This document shows positions 48,389 to 60,560 of a stretch of 64,000 nt of DNA, piece by piece (the first letter of the stretch is position 1; each line of letters begins with the position of its first letter). The notes beneath the pieces are model-generated. The model did not search any database and was not told the DNA's origin. It saw only the letters and a list, made by a program, of their open reading frames with translations. The stretch covers positions 10,622,945-10,686,944 of the forward strand of contig NC_134015.1 in the NCBI RefSeq assembly GCF_040712315.1, given 5' to 3'. The translations under genes were made by a program, and so were the position numbers. The DNA is from Castanea sativa. Lineage: Eukaryota > Streptophyta > Magnoliopsida > Fagales > Fagaceae.

Positions 48389-49616
48389 TTAATGATAATA
48401 CCTTCGAAGGTTGTTTACATTCCACGGATGTTGTACAACTTTTTCATCTAGATCAGCTAGTCGATATGACCCTATGCCTGTTACAGAAATAATCCGTTAT
48501 GGTCCTTCCCAGTTTGGTCCTAATTTACTCCAGGCTGGGTTTCTAGTAGTACCTACAACCTTTCTCAGAACCAGATCCCCAAGCGCGAGTGGCCTGAGCT
48601 TCACATAGGCATCATACCCTCGTTTAAGCTTCTGTTGATAACAAGTCATTTGGACCATAGCTGTTTCTCGCCGTTCCTCAACTAAATCTAGGCTCTTCTC
48701 TAGGAGGCCGTTGTTATTTTCTGGGCTAAAAGTACTCGTCCTCAATGTGGGGAAGCCAGACTCTAAAGGTATCACTGCCTCGGCCCCATAAGTCATAGAG
48801 AATGGCGTTTCTCCTGTGGATCTGCGCGGCGTAGTTCGATACGTCCATAGAACGTGTGGTAGTTCTTCTACCCATCTGCCCTTCGCATCGTCCAGCCTTT
48901 TCTTGAGTCCACTAACTATAACCTTGTTAACGGCCTCGGCTTGCCCGTTTTCCTGAGGATAAGCTTGAGTGGAGTATCTATTTATGATGCCCATGTCACC
49001 ACAATATTTCCTAAAAGCTCTACTATCAAATTGAACGCCATTGTCCGAAATGAGTGTATGCAGTACTCCAAATCTAGTGATGATGTTTTTCCAGATGAAC
49101 TTCTTGGAATCGACATCATCTAATATTTGCCAAGGGCTCAGCCTCTACCCATTTGGTGAAGTAGTCAGTCCCCACAAGCAGCCACCTTTTGTTTCCTACA
49201 GCCCTTGGGAATGGTCCTACTATGTCCAATCCCCATTGAGCGAAAGGCCAAGGACTGGAGAGAGGGTTAAGGACTCCTCCAGGTTGATGGATGTTAGGAG
49301 CAAACCTCTGGCATTGGTCACACTTTCTTGCATAGTCCTGAGCTTCCCTCTGCATATTCGGTCACTAATATCCTTGAGTCAGTGCCCTATGAGCTAGGGA
49401 CCTTCCCCCAGTTTGGCTCCCACAAATTCCCTCGTGCAGTTCTTCCAAAAACGTCTCCGTTGATTCGAGGTGCACGCATAACAAATATGGTCCGGAGAAG
49501 GATCGTTTGTACAATTTCTGATCCTCGAACAACCAGAAACGCGGTGCCTTTCGACGGATCTTGTCAACTTCAGACTTGTCCTCTGGGAGAACGTCGTTTT
49601 TTAGAAAAGATATCAC
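48389..49616 (-). pseudogene. Gypsy integrase
   Basis: The zinc-binding N-terminus (HEGICGSQTGGRSLAHR...CDQCQRFAP) lies near 49250-49450. The catalytic core has WGLDIVGPFPRA and TDYFTKWVEAEPL, then the frame shifts near 49117 and resumes with YSTQAYPQENGQAEAVNK. The C-terminal region, with RWVEELPHVLWTYRTTPR and LGDLVLRKV, ends at TAA 48389-48391. Stops near 49365 and 48497 also interrupt it. Confidence 0.9.
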
Positions 49617-49625
49617 GGGGTCGAT

Positions 49626-50252
49626 CTAACTAGGTCCAGGCCTTATTAAGTGGATGCGGGCTGCACGAGCAGTGGTAAGAGCTGGCTCTAGCAAATCTTC
49701 AACAAGGATAATCCTAGGCAAACTCTGAGCCGAGGATGTCACTAAGGTAGCCAGGGAGTCTGCATGCGTATTTCCACTTCTAGAAACGTGAGATAGGATA
49801 AAGGAATCGAAGCTAGATTGTAAACGTTTGACCTGGGTCAAGTATTCTTGCATTCTTGGGTCCCTAGCTTCCATGGTCCCCGTCACTTGGCCGACCACCA
49901 ATTGAGAATCCGAGAGCATGTGAACTTCCTTTCCGCCCATCTTATGTACCATGTTCATGCTGACCAAGACTGCTTCGTACTCGGCCTCATTATTAGTAGT
50001 CGAGAACGCCAACCTTAGGGATTTTTCGAAGACAATTCCCTCGGGGGATACCAGGATGAGTCCAATGCCAGACCCTCTCTGGTTAGCTGCCCCATCAACG
50101 GATACGTTCCAAGTCAAAGGTCTTGCGTTCGTAATCATGCCAACTGATTTCTCATCCATGTGTGATTCCTTCAAAGTTTCTTCCAACAATGGTTCAACAA
50201 ACTCTGTCATCAAATCTGCAAAAACCTGGCCCTTCATTGAGGTACGTGGCAT
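49626..50252 (-). pseudogene. Second (archaeal-like) RNase H domain
   Basis: Sequence NVSVDGAANQRGSGIGLILV, then TTNNEAEYEAVL, MLSDSQLVVGQV and NTHADSLATL. The D-E-D-D metal-binding set is present. This extra RNase H after the regular one is the diagnostic feature of Tat-lineage gypsy elements. It is bounded by in-frame stops at 50286 and 49626 but internally intact. Confidence 0.9.
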
Positions 50253-50285
50253 GTATTTGATGTCAAAGGATCCTAAAATAGTCCC

Positions 50286-51674
50286 TCATTTAGCCACCCT
50301 TCCGGAGTAGTCGGCACTACGCAACACTAACTTGAGAGGCAGTTGGGTCAAAACTACAACGGTGTGGGACTGGAAATAATGAGGAAGCCTCCGCGTGGCA
50401 TGAACTACGGCTATAAGTGCTTTCTCCAAAAGTAGATAACGCACCTCGGCGTCATTCAGCATTTTGTTGACGTAGTAAACCGGTCTTTGCACCCCACCGT
50501 CGTCCCTTATGAGGACCAGGCTGACCGCATGGACGGCCACTGCCAGATACGCAAATAGGACCTCATCTACTTCAGGCCGAGACATAATGGGTGGCCGGGA
50601 AAGATATTCATTAAGTTGTTGGAATGCCACAATGCACTCCTTGGACCACTGGAACCCCTTCCCCTTATTCAACAGTTGGAAGAAAGGCCTGCATCGATCA
50701 GCTGACCGCGAGATGAACCTGCTGAGAGCAGCGATCATTCCGGTTAATTTCTGAACTTCCTTTGGATTCCGAGGTGGCTGTAAGGTTTGAATGGTTCTGA
50801 CCTGTGCCGGATTCACCTCTATCCCTCTATGAGTAACCATATAACCCAAGAACTTCCCAGAACTCACACCAAAAGAACACTTCGAGGCATTAAGACGTAA
50901 CCTGTACTTTCTAAGTACTTGAAAAGCGTCGTCCAAATCTTTCACGTGCACAGATATCGCCTTGCTCTTCACTACCATGTCATCCACGTATATTTCAATG
51001 GTCTTTTCAAGCTGCAATTCAAACATTCTGGTCATCATCCTTTGGTAAGTAGCCCCAGCATTCTTCAACCCGAACGACATCACTTTATAGTGATAATTCC
51101 CTGTTGGAGTAATAAAGACAGTTTTCTCCTAATCTTCTGCCATTAGTGAAATTTGGTGATAACCTTGGAAGGCATCTAAAAAACTCATCCGAGGATGTCC
51201 GACAGTGGCATCCACTAGCTGGTCGATGCGTGGCATTGGGAACGAGTCCTTTGGGCAGGCTTTGTTTAAATCTGTGAAGTCTACACATACTCGCCATTTT
51301 TTATTCTTCTTTTTGACCACAACCGTATGCGCCAACCACTCCGGATAAAAAACTTCCTTAATAGCCCCAGCCTTCTTGAGCTTAAGCACCTCCTCCTTAA
51401 TGGCTTCAGAATGTTCCTTGGAGGAACGCCGAGGGGGCTACCTTCTAGGAGGAATAGCAGGATTGACGTTCAAATGATGACAAATGAAGCTTGGGTCAAC
51501 ACTCGGAGCCTCATAGGGGTCCCAGGCAAAAACATCGATGTTGTTCTTTAGAAACTCCACCAATTCCATCTTCTCCTGGTGTGGTAAACATACCCTAACC
51601 TGGAAGAACCTTTCGGGATCATCCGATATCAAAAACTTCTCCAAGTCTTCGCATATGGCCTCCTCTGCTGTCAC
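50286..51674 (-). pseudogene. Gypsy reverse transcriptase and first RNase H
   Basis: RT blocks: WRVCVDFTDLNKACPKDSFP, SFLDAFQGYHQI, then after a stop FGLKNAGATYQRMM, the active site IEIYVDDMVVKS, KCSFGVSSGKFLGYMV. The RNase H follows (PVYYVNKMLNDAEVRY, LEKALIAVVHATRRL). Stops near 51438 and 51129 lie in the same frame, so decay is by substitution rather than indels. Confidence 0.92.
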
Positions 51675-51704
51675 CGCGTCGGGCGCATCCAGAGTCGTTA
51701 ATTG

Positions 51705-52433
51705 CTATGAGTCTTTTACGGCCGAGGCCGAAGACTGCACTTCGGTTTGATGCAGCACTGCGGACGATATGCATTGCCTGGCCACCAATTGGCTGTCGAG
51801 AATCTCTTCAATGCACTCCCCTGAAGGGAACTTAACCTTAACATGCAAGGTGGAGGAAACAGCCCCCAGAGCGTGCAGCCAGGGCCGGGCAAGGATGGCT
51901 GTGTATGGGGAATATGCATCGACCACAATAAAATTCACCTCAACCGTCTCCGAGCCAGATTGCATGGGCAACCGAATCTGTCCCTTTGGTATAACGGCCT
52001 TCCCTTCAAAACTTATTAACAGTGAGTCGTAAGGGGTGAGGTCCTCCAATTTCAACTTCAACCCCTTGAACAAGTTAGGATACATGATATCTGCGCCGCT
52101 ACCTTAATCAATCATCACCCTTTTTACATCATAATACCCTATCCTCAGAGTGACCACTAGGGCGTCGTCATGGGGCTGGATGGTTCCAGCCTTATCTTCC
52201 TCTGAAAATCTCAAGACAGGCACATTCAACTTCAATCTCTTCGGCTTGGAACCCCCCTCCTCGTCTTGGGAGTGCGAAACTGCAATCACCTTGGTGGGAC
52301 ATGAGCTAGTCCTGCCAGGCGCAGCGAAGATAACGTTGATCGTTCCCAAAGGAGGCCGAGATGAATTATTCCTCTGATTATTCGAGCCAGACTGACTGCC
52401 CTGTCCGCTAGGTTGGTACAGGTGCTGCTTTAA
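51705..52433 (-). pseudogene. Gypsy aspartic protease region
   Basis: The active-site stretch VKRVMID is followed by an in-frame TAA (near 52104) and GSGADIMYP. This corresponds to the D-T/S-G-S/A triad region of retropepsins, hit by a stop right after the catalytic Asp. The rest has AVIPKGQIRLP and YTAILARPWLHALGA. Same frame as gag and RT. Confidence 0.85.
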
Positions 52434-53720
52434 TTATCCTTCGCTAACAAGTTGCTCCAAGTGGTTCCAGAGAGTCCGACAGTTCTCGGTAGTATGACCC
52501 ACGTCTTGATGGTACTGACAAAAGAGATTCTGATTCCTCCTGGCAGGATCCCCCTCCATCTTACTGGGCCATCTGAAGTAGAGTTCCTTATAGACCTTCT
52601 CCAGTAGCTGGTGCACCGGTTCTCGGAATACAGTATTAACTGTCTGAGGTGTTGCCGAGCCCGATTGCACGGAGTAATCTCTCCTCGGCTTGTTGTTGTG
52701 ATATCTGTCCAACCTGAAATCCTTTCTCTCCTGCGGGATAACCTTCGCCTTACCATTCCCCTGCTGTTGGTCTTCCTTGACCCTTTTGTACTCGTCAATA
52801 TGATCGATGAGGTGACGTACACTCCGTACGGGTTTCTTGGTCAAGGACTTCCTCAAGTCATGATCAGTTGGAAGGCCTACTTTAAAAGTATTGATCGCCA
52901 CCTCGTCAAAATCACCGTCTATCTCATTAAACATCTCCCAATACCTGTCGGAGTATGCTTTCAACGTCTCGCCGTCCTTCATAGCCATAGACAACAGCGA
53001 GTCCAACGGTCAAGGAACTCTGCTGCATGTAATAAACCGTGACGCGAATGCCCTAGTCAGTTCCCCGAACGAACCTACAGACCTAGATTTCAGACCGTTG
53101 AACCACCTCATAGCAACAGGTCCCAAGCTAGAAGGGAAGACTTTGCACATTAGGGTCTCATTGTGAGAATGCACTGTCATTCTCTGGTTAAAGTGGCTCA
53201 CATGTTCCACCAGGTCAGTCCGGCCGTTATAAATGGTAAAGGTGGGCTGGGTGAACCTTCTGGGGAGTCTTTCATTCTCAATCCTACGTGAGAATGGTGA
53301 TTTGGAGAGTTGGTGCAACGCCCGGCTCATAGCATCGTTCCCCAAGCCCCTGGAGGGGAGCTTCCTGTACCTATGACCTGGTGAGCCACTCTCTTCACAA
53401 GAGGATGTCTTGCTGGGGGGCGACCGTGACCTTGAATTGTAACTACTTCCCCAGGATCTCCCTGAAGAAGGACTAGATGAGGATGGCGAATGCCTCCGTC
53501 TGACGCGGCGTAGCTTCCTCTTAAGATGATTGATCTCCTTCTGCATGGCTTTGACACCATCTTCATGGGTGGTACTGTCTCCTCCACCGTGAGTATGACC
53601 CGCTCTAGGACACTCGGTGTGAATGCTACCCTCTCGATCCATCCGGCGCTCAAGACGCTCGAAAAGATCTTCAGGTTGCGATCCCTGAGATTCTACATGG
53701 TGTGAGCCTAAGCCTGCCAT
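52434..53720 (-). pseudogene. Gypsy gag
   Basis: It starts at ATG 53720, 27 nt inside the PBS. The Arg/Ser-rich N-terminus (RRVRRRHSPSSSSPSS) is followed by the retrotransposon gag domain: GPVAMRWFNGL, then a TGA near 53010, then LKAYSDRYWEMFNEI and FKVGLP. A zinc-knuckle-like CQYHQDVGHTTENC is near 52480. The stop at 52434 separates it from the protease region, same frame. Confidence 0.9.
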
Positions 53721-53746
53721 GGTGTTCCAGTTCCTTCAACACTAGA

Positions 53747-53764
53747 TTCCCACAGACGGCGCCA
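53747..53764 (-). promoter_or_regulatory. Gypsy primer-binding site
   Basis: Minus strand TGGCGCCGTCTGTGGGAA begins 2 nt inside the 5' LTR. TGG at the LTR side is as expected for pairing with a tRNA CCA end. The tRNA species was not determined. Confidence 0.8.
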
Positions 53765-53766
53765 AT

Positions 53767-54508
53767 TGTAAGTGCACAATTGTGCCTGGACCCAAAAACA
53801 CACGTGAGCTCAGGTCCAATGAGCCTTAAACAATGAAATTTGTAGAGTGTGGGCTCGCAATCTAGTTTAGTGATATTCGAAACTTGATGAACAGGCTAGG
53901 ATGTTACAGTATTTGCAAACAATAGACAAACGGGGCAAAATAAACCTCCTCGGACGTAAGCCGAGGACAACTTATATACTATTTCTCTTTTTTCTTTCAA
54001 AGGTTACAGTTCTTAATATTTTTCTCCCCTTTTCTTTACTCTCTTCCCTCCTTAAATACTTCTTCTTCTGCCCTCTTCATCCACATGTAAAGCAAATTAC
54101 CCTATTAGACACCTATCCCATCCACCACCCTCTGGAAGTTTTCAAATGATCGTAAGAAGGCTGACTTCTACTATTCAGGGGTCATTTCTCCATTAATGCG
54201 GCCAGGGAGGTAGGTGCAGGGTCTTTAATGTGGAGGTAGCAGCCTTTTTCTGAGATATTTCTCTCACACCGTTGCATCCGGAGGGTGCTTAAATCCCCCT
54301 CTTAACCAACGGTTTTTCTAGAATTCTACCTTGATCTTTTTGGCGAATTCCAAGGTCATCGTGGGTCTGTCCGAGGAGAGATTCGTCATCGGACCCTCGA
54401 CTCATGGGCCGACCTGCAGTTCTAGGGGGCTTTTTGTCTAAAACAAACTAGTGCCTATCAATAAAGCCCAAGGCTCAAATTCTTACTTAGGTCCTTTTAG
54501 TCCCCACA
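53767..54508 (-). repeat. Gypsy 5' LTR (742 bp)
   Basis: From TGTAAGTGCAC to TAGTCCCCACA. The main differences from the other LTR are scattered substitutions and a missing 12-bp CTCGGACAAATC-like piece. Confidence 0.93.
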
Positions 54509-54513
54509 CTATT

Positions 54514-57384
54514 TATTTATTGTTTTTGGGCATCTTCGACACCAAAGAAGCCAAGAAGATTTTAAACTGATCAATTAGTTTATTCTTTTGCTAGAAATAA
54601 AAACCTTCATGAGCCACCCTTTTTTTTTTTCCTAGAATAGTGTTTTGAAATTTTCCTTAGCTTAATGTTATTTTCAAATTATTTCATCAATGTACGTAAT
54701 TTTTTTTTTTTTTTTTGAAAAGAAAATGTACGTAGTTGGTAAAACACACAAACATCACACATGCAAGACTTTTTTTTTTTTTTTCAACTTTTTGGGCCGT
54801 TCCACTTCTAATAAGAAAAAGGGAACAAACAATTAAATGGCACTCCGCACTCATTAATTAATTTCAAAATTTTATCGAACTTCTTTTTTCTTTTTTTTTT
54901 TGGTTGAAAAATACAGTATTTCCGGAAAAAAAAATTGATCGAAAAATACAGTACTTTAAATTAATGCGGAATAAACAGTAATATTTTAATGTATAATTTT
55001 CAACATAGAATTATAAGTTATAAAATATAAGTTAATGCAATAATATATACAAGGATAACATAGCAACTGTAATTTTTTGTATTTTTTACCATTATATCAG
55101 GTAGACGATATCATATCAAATTATGTCTTAAAATATTCTCAACCAAAAAAAAAAGGTCTTAAAATTTGAGATTTTAGGAATATATATAAAGAAAAGTAAG
55201 GCGCCTAATACAATTTTATATAGTTCTTAATACTTAATAGTCTCCAAAAATTAAATGGTCATGATGGCAACTACGGCCAAAAGTCTATAGACTCTATTCT
55301 ATTATAAAGACTAAAGAGACAAGAAAAATAGAAAAATAATGAGAGAATAAAGAAGACTTGATTTGGATGTAGGCTTTTCCAAACTTCGTTCTGCATGTTT
55401 TTGGTATTGTGGAAAAGCTTGTGCATCATACTATGCACATAAACTCGTGATAAGTGATCTTAATTATGACTGATGTGACAATTTTTAAATACAAAAAATA
55501 TATATAATTCAAGAATTTATTATTATATTGTTGATGTAGGAACAAAAACCTAATCTAGTATTCTTATGCATTGGGTCTATTAAGATGTAGACTCGTGATA
55601 AGTGTTTGACACAAATTTATATTCAAAAAAGTCTAGTGCACATAGGAGCAGTAGACCCAAGCTAATTTTATTATTGTGGTACCAATCATGTTAACAATTA
55701 AGTTAATTATAAATATTTTGTAGTAAAATTACGAAAATTATTGAAAAACAAGGTGGCAATGAATTACTAAACTTTAAAGGAAATGAAAAAGGAAAAGAAA
55801 AGACTAATGGAATAATTATGAGTTTTATTACTGCTAGCCAAAAATTTAAAAAATAAAAATAAAAACTAATATTTATCAAATAAATTTCCCCTCCCCTCCC
55901 CAATTACAATTTGATTTTTCTCTATTTTTTTAGTGAATTTATTTTATGTATTTCTTGTTGATATATTAATTTTGTTACCATACATATAGTCAATTATATT
56001 ATTATCTCTTTTATATGTCAAAATTCATTCCTCCAAGAAAGAAAGTTTTTCTTTTTTTATTAATGTATTTTAAGTTCAAAAGAAGACAAAAGATTAGAAT
56101 AAAAAAAATTAAGAAAAAGAACTTTATTGTTAAATAATTATTCTCCATTAAAATTCGTTTAATAAGAAATAAAATTTTGGTGTAATTAAATAGTAACATA
56201 AACTTACATAAGTTGTATTTAGTGTCTATTAACTATTTGAAAACTTTCATTCTTAAGATGAATTTCGACTTTGAAAAGAAATTGGAACACGGTGTATACA
56301 AGCAGAAATTCCATTACAAATAAACAAAATATACTTAAAATGTTATTATTTTGTGGGTTTTCTTTTATTAAAATATCACTATATATATATATATAAATTG
56401 CTTTTTATATATCAAGTACTATATATATGTTTGAGTGTATGTGCATACTGAATACATGTGTATATAAATTTTGCAAATTGGAATCAAATTGAGACTTGAC
56501 CACTGGTCCATGGCATACCTTCTAGGTTAATATGAAACTTCAAACCATGTTTTCCAAGAATAGAACCCTATTTTCCAATCAACCTATCTAACAGTTGACA
56601 TTTGAAACATACTATACAAAATGATGAATCACAAATTGACTCCTGAAGTTTTCCTAAGAAAATTATTTGTAGTCTTTGAGTTCAACAGAATGAACACATG
56701 TAATGTAAATGAATGGAAATGTCAATCTTTGACAATTTTTACTTGAGTTAATGCATGTCCGTACACTTGGTTGTTATAGACTATTGGAAAAAAAAAGGGG
56801 CGACTGACAGAATAAAGAGAGCTGATCATTTCAAATTTATAATAAGTTTATTATGATATAGAAATCATCGAGATTCCTATGAATAAATTTTTGCCTTTTC
56901 TGCTCGATATTTATAATTTTATAAACCAGATAATATTCTTTCTCCTAGGGGTTGTAGAAGTTTGAACCACATTAAATGTATGCACATTACTTATTTAGAA
57001 TGAAGGGCAGCATTAATTAGAATAGGTGAGAATAAAGTTAGCTTCCAGAAAGCAAGAGTGCTATATGAATCTGCAAAGTTGATAAGGTCTAATGAAATAT
57101 ATTGCTGTTAAATCTATTGAGTGTGACAACTTCCCCCTGGTTGAACAGGGTTTGAGTCAACAGCTTAGATAGAAGGACGTTGTTGGGTTCTTGACCAACT
57201 GTAGTAGGCCTAGACCCTTCTAGATCTTTGCTGGGTGTATTATTTAAAATATGTTATTTGAAATATAGTATCATAGGCATTTTTTGAACACTCGTTTTCA
57301 CAATATTTTTTAAATCATAGTTTTCATATCATTTTGAACAATAATACTTAAACACGGCCAAACCGGTTCAATACATTCGTACTA
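54514..57384. other. Intergenic, no gene seen
   Basis: Very AT-rich DNA with T-runs (for example near 54700, 54770 and 54890). No protein-like frame; the open frames near 55703-55903 and 56011-56199 are Phe/Ile/Lys-rich by composition only. Confidence 0.65.
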
Positions 57385-58650
57385 AAGTTTTGCATTGCCA
57401 ACCTCCAACGGTCGGACTATTATTATTTGAGACACCACAAACCTCATCTATAATCTATATATGGTCTTTCGTACTTGACAGTTCTTCTATGTTGGACTTT
57501 AACTTAGCCAACTGGCTAAAGTCCAAAAACTGTAACTGGGCTCATTGAGGTCATGTTGATAGCAAATATGAGTAATTGGTAAATTTTCTTAAACCAGTGA
57601 AGGCTGCTGATAATTTGCTACCAGGTCATTGGACTTAGTGAAATATACTATTTGGTATATTAGGGAGTTGTTATATTGCTAATATTCAAATCTGCCTTAT
57701 GTTTTCCTTATGATGCAATGATTTGGGCCTCCAGATACATTGTTACATCATCCATGGGCTACTTTGGAGGAGTTGAGACTTGAGATACTGAAATGACAGG
57801 GGCCTAAACCCCCACATAAATCTCAAGTTATCAGTCCAAGGAATGCAAGAGCCCAAAATGGGCTTTAGCTGCAAATTGAGGTGGGATTATGAACTTTGAT
57901 TTTTAATTAAGCCCATAAATGACTTTATAGTGTTTGGCCCATAATAGCAGAAATATACTTGTCCTCCATTTACAACTCTTCAACCCAGGTTCCATGCATT
58001 TCAGCCATTGAATGCTTCTGCGTATTGCAAATCATGAAACCTTGGCCCATTATTTGGACCTACATCTTACACCTGGGCTGAACTGTTTTGTCTATATTAC
58101 TAGTCCAATGTCCTGGAGAAAAAAAAAGGACTTAGTAATTTAGCTTCAAGGGTCCAGTAACTTCAAGCCAAGCCTAGTATTAGAGCTCAACATATAGCCC
58201 ACGGGTTTGCTTAACTTTGTTTGTACAATGAATTGAGCAGAGCCGAGCAGTTAAATTGATAAAGTCAAGATAAATAAATGGAAATACAAAGATGAGTATG
58301 TATATATAAATGAATAATTTTATTTAAAAATAATAGTGTCTCCTATTAATGAAAAATTGAGGGACAGCTGTTTGAGATAATTTGGCAATGTTTGAAAGGA
58401 GAGTTTGATTAATACACTAGTAGGAAAGATTGATTTGATTTAAGTGCATAGAACAAAAAATAGGTAGAAGAATATTTAAATAAATAGCATTAATATAAGT
58501 AATTAAAAAATAACATATTAATTAAGGAGGTAATAAAGGGAGTGATTTTAGATAAAATAAAACAGCGGAAAATTGGAGAAAATTTGTTAGAGGTCAAAAC
58601 TCAAATTCATTCGCAGGATAAGGAAAACATCCTCTTTTTTTTTTTTTTGT
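57385..58650. repeat. Local duplication, copy A
   Basis: Aligns with 58651-60560. Shared landmarks in the same order are ACTAAAGTTTTGCATTGCCA, GGCTAAAGTCCAAAAA, AGTGAAGGC..CTGATA, GATTTGGGCCTCCAGATACA, CATCCATGGGCTA and GAAACCTTGGCCCATT. It has no LINE at the site occupied in copy B. Confidence 0.8.
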
Positions 58651-60560
58651 GATCATACTAAAGTTTTGCATTGCCATATTCTGGCTTTATTTGGATGTCT
58701 GAGCCTCTGAGGTTGTTATTATTTGACACATCAGAAACCTCATCTATATTCTATGGTCTTCTCTAAGTACTTTGATGTTAGGCTTTAACTTAACCAATTG
58801 GCTAAAGTCCAAAAATTGTTGATAGAGAAGTTAATCTTATACGCCCAACATATAAGACTCATGTGAGACTGGCATGTGGGTTCCACAGCTATGGGATTCA
58901 CATGTCAATCTTACATGAGTTGTACACATGTCAATCCCCCACTAGACATATACAAGATTTTTTCATGTTGATAGCAAATATGAGAAACTCTTTTTTTTTT
59001 TTTTGAGAGAGAAATATGAGAAACTCTAGGGGCCCAAAGTGGATGCTTGTTACAAAATTATAACTTATAGGGGTAGAATAATTGGTAAGTTTTCATAAAA
59101 CAGTGAAGGCCACTGATATTATATTATTTTTTGATAAACCGTGATTAATGCATAAAACTAAGAATTAACCAGCCTGTTACAATATAAATTAGCTTTGTCA
59201 AAAGTCATAATTCTTTCCACCATAGGAGGTGGACTAAAAAATACAACAAAAGATGATAGAGAGCTTGCTCCCAATTTGGCCAATGCATCAGCATATTGAT
59301 TGGCTTCACGATAAGTACGAGTTATCCGCTTGTTGGAGATTGTATTCAACAGGTTTCTGCAATCAGTTAACAAAGGTTCCATCAACAAGTTTGTAGTGAT
59401 ATTATATAACCAGGTTATTGGACTTGGTGAAAGAAATTATTTAATATATATTGGGGAGTTGTTTTAGTGCTAATATTCTAACCAACCTTCTTTAGCCTAA
59501 AACGCATAATTATGTTAAGTAAAAACAGAGACTGAAATGTAAAAATTTCAAATCTGCCTTGTGTTTTCCTTGTGAAGACAATGATTTGGGCCTCCAGATA
59601 CATTGTTACATCATCCATGGGCTAGTTTGGAGGAGTTTAGACACTGAAATGAAAGGGCCTAAATCCCATATAAATTCTCAAGTTGTCAACCCAAGGAATG
59701 CAAGAGCCCAAAATGAAGTGTTGATTTTTCATTTAGCCTATAAATGACTTTACAGAACTGTCTATATTAGGCCCATAAATATCAGAAAATAAGCATATAA
59801 TTGCCTTCCATTTACTACACTTCAACCCAGGTTCCATGTACTTTGTTTCTCCAAAAAAAAAAAAAAGGTTCCATGTACTTCAGCCATTTTTATTTTTGGG
59901 CCGAACATCGGATTTTAGCCATTGAAAACTTGTGCGTATTGCAAATGAAATGATGAAACCTTGGCCCATTGTTTAAAACTGAGGTGGGATTATAACCTTT
60001 GATATTTTATTTGGCCCATAAATGATTTTATAGAACGGTCTGTATTTGTAGTATCAGAAATATTCCTGTCTTCCATTTACTACACTTCAACCCAGGTTCC
60101 ATGTACTAAGGCCATTTTATTTTTGGGCTCTAATGTATTTCAGCCACTGTAAATCATGAAACCTTGGCCCATTGTTCTAAACCTACATAAATCATCCAGC
60201 CGGGCTGAAGTGTTTTTATCTATCTTACTAGCTCAATGTGCTGGAGTAAAAAAAAAAAAAAGAGGTACTCGGTTAAGTTTCAAGGGTCCAGTACCTTCAA
60301 GCCCAGCAAGTGTTAGAGCTCAACATAAGTGAAATGATGAAACCTTGGCCCATTATTGTAAAACTTACACAAACCATTAAGCTGGGCTGAAGTGTTTTGT
60401 CCATATTACTAGCCCAATGTCCTGGATAAAAAAAAGTACTCAGTTAAGTTTTAAGGGTCCAGTAAGTTCAAGCCCAGCCGAGTATTACAGCTGAACATAT
60501 AACCCATGGGTTTGTTTAATTTTGTCTGTACAACAAAATGAGGACAATCGAATAATTTGA
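58651..60560. repeat. Local duplication, copy B (with inner repeats and a LINE)
   Basis: Counterpart of 57385-58650, expanded by a LINE tail (59125-59396). The block CTTCAACCCAGGTTCCATGTA recurs near 59820 and 60085, and GAAACCTTGGCCCATT recurs near 59956, 60159 and 60339. No coding content of its own. Confidence 0.75.
59125..59396 (-). mobile_element. 5'-truncated LINE with 11-bp target duplication
   Basis: The minus strand encodes an RNase H-like tail of a plant LINE (LLTDCRNLLNTI, REANQYADALAKLGAS) and ends TTTATCAAAAAATAA. TGATATTATAT flanks it at 59114-59124 and 59397-59407. Copy A at about 57610 has the uninterrupted site CTGATAATTTGCTACCAGG. Only about 270 bp remain. Confidence 0.85.

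Larger units (their letters stand above)
42810..54508 (-). mobile_element. Ty3/gypsy retrotransposon, Tat-type, 11.7 kb
   Basis: Complete structure: LTRs at both ends, a perfect CTATT target duplication (42805-42809 and 54509-54513), a PBS, a polypurine tract, and gag-protease-RT-RNase H-second RNase H-integrase on the minus strand. A second RNase H between the first one and integrase, and a long 3' region with tandem repeats and an extra ORF, are hallmarks of the plant Tat lineage. gag-pol is one frame broken by about ten stops and one frameshift (near 49117). The 3' half holds an antisense gene (44061-46643, plus strand) and a 70-bp tandem array (47040-48325). Confidence 0.95.
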
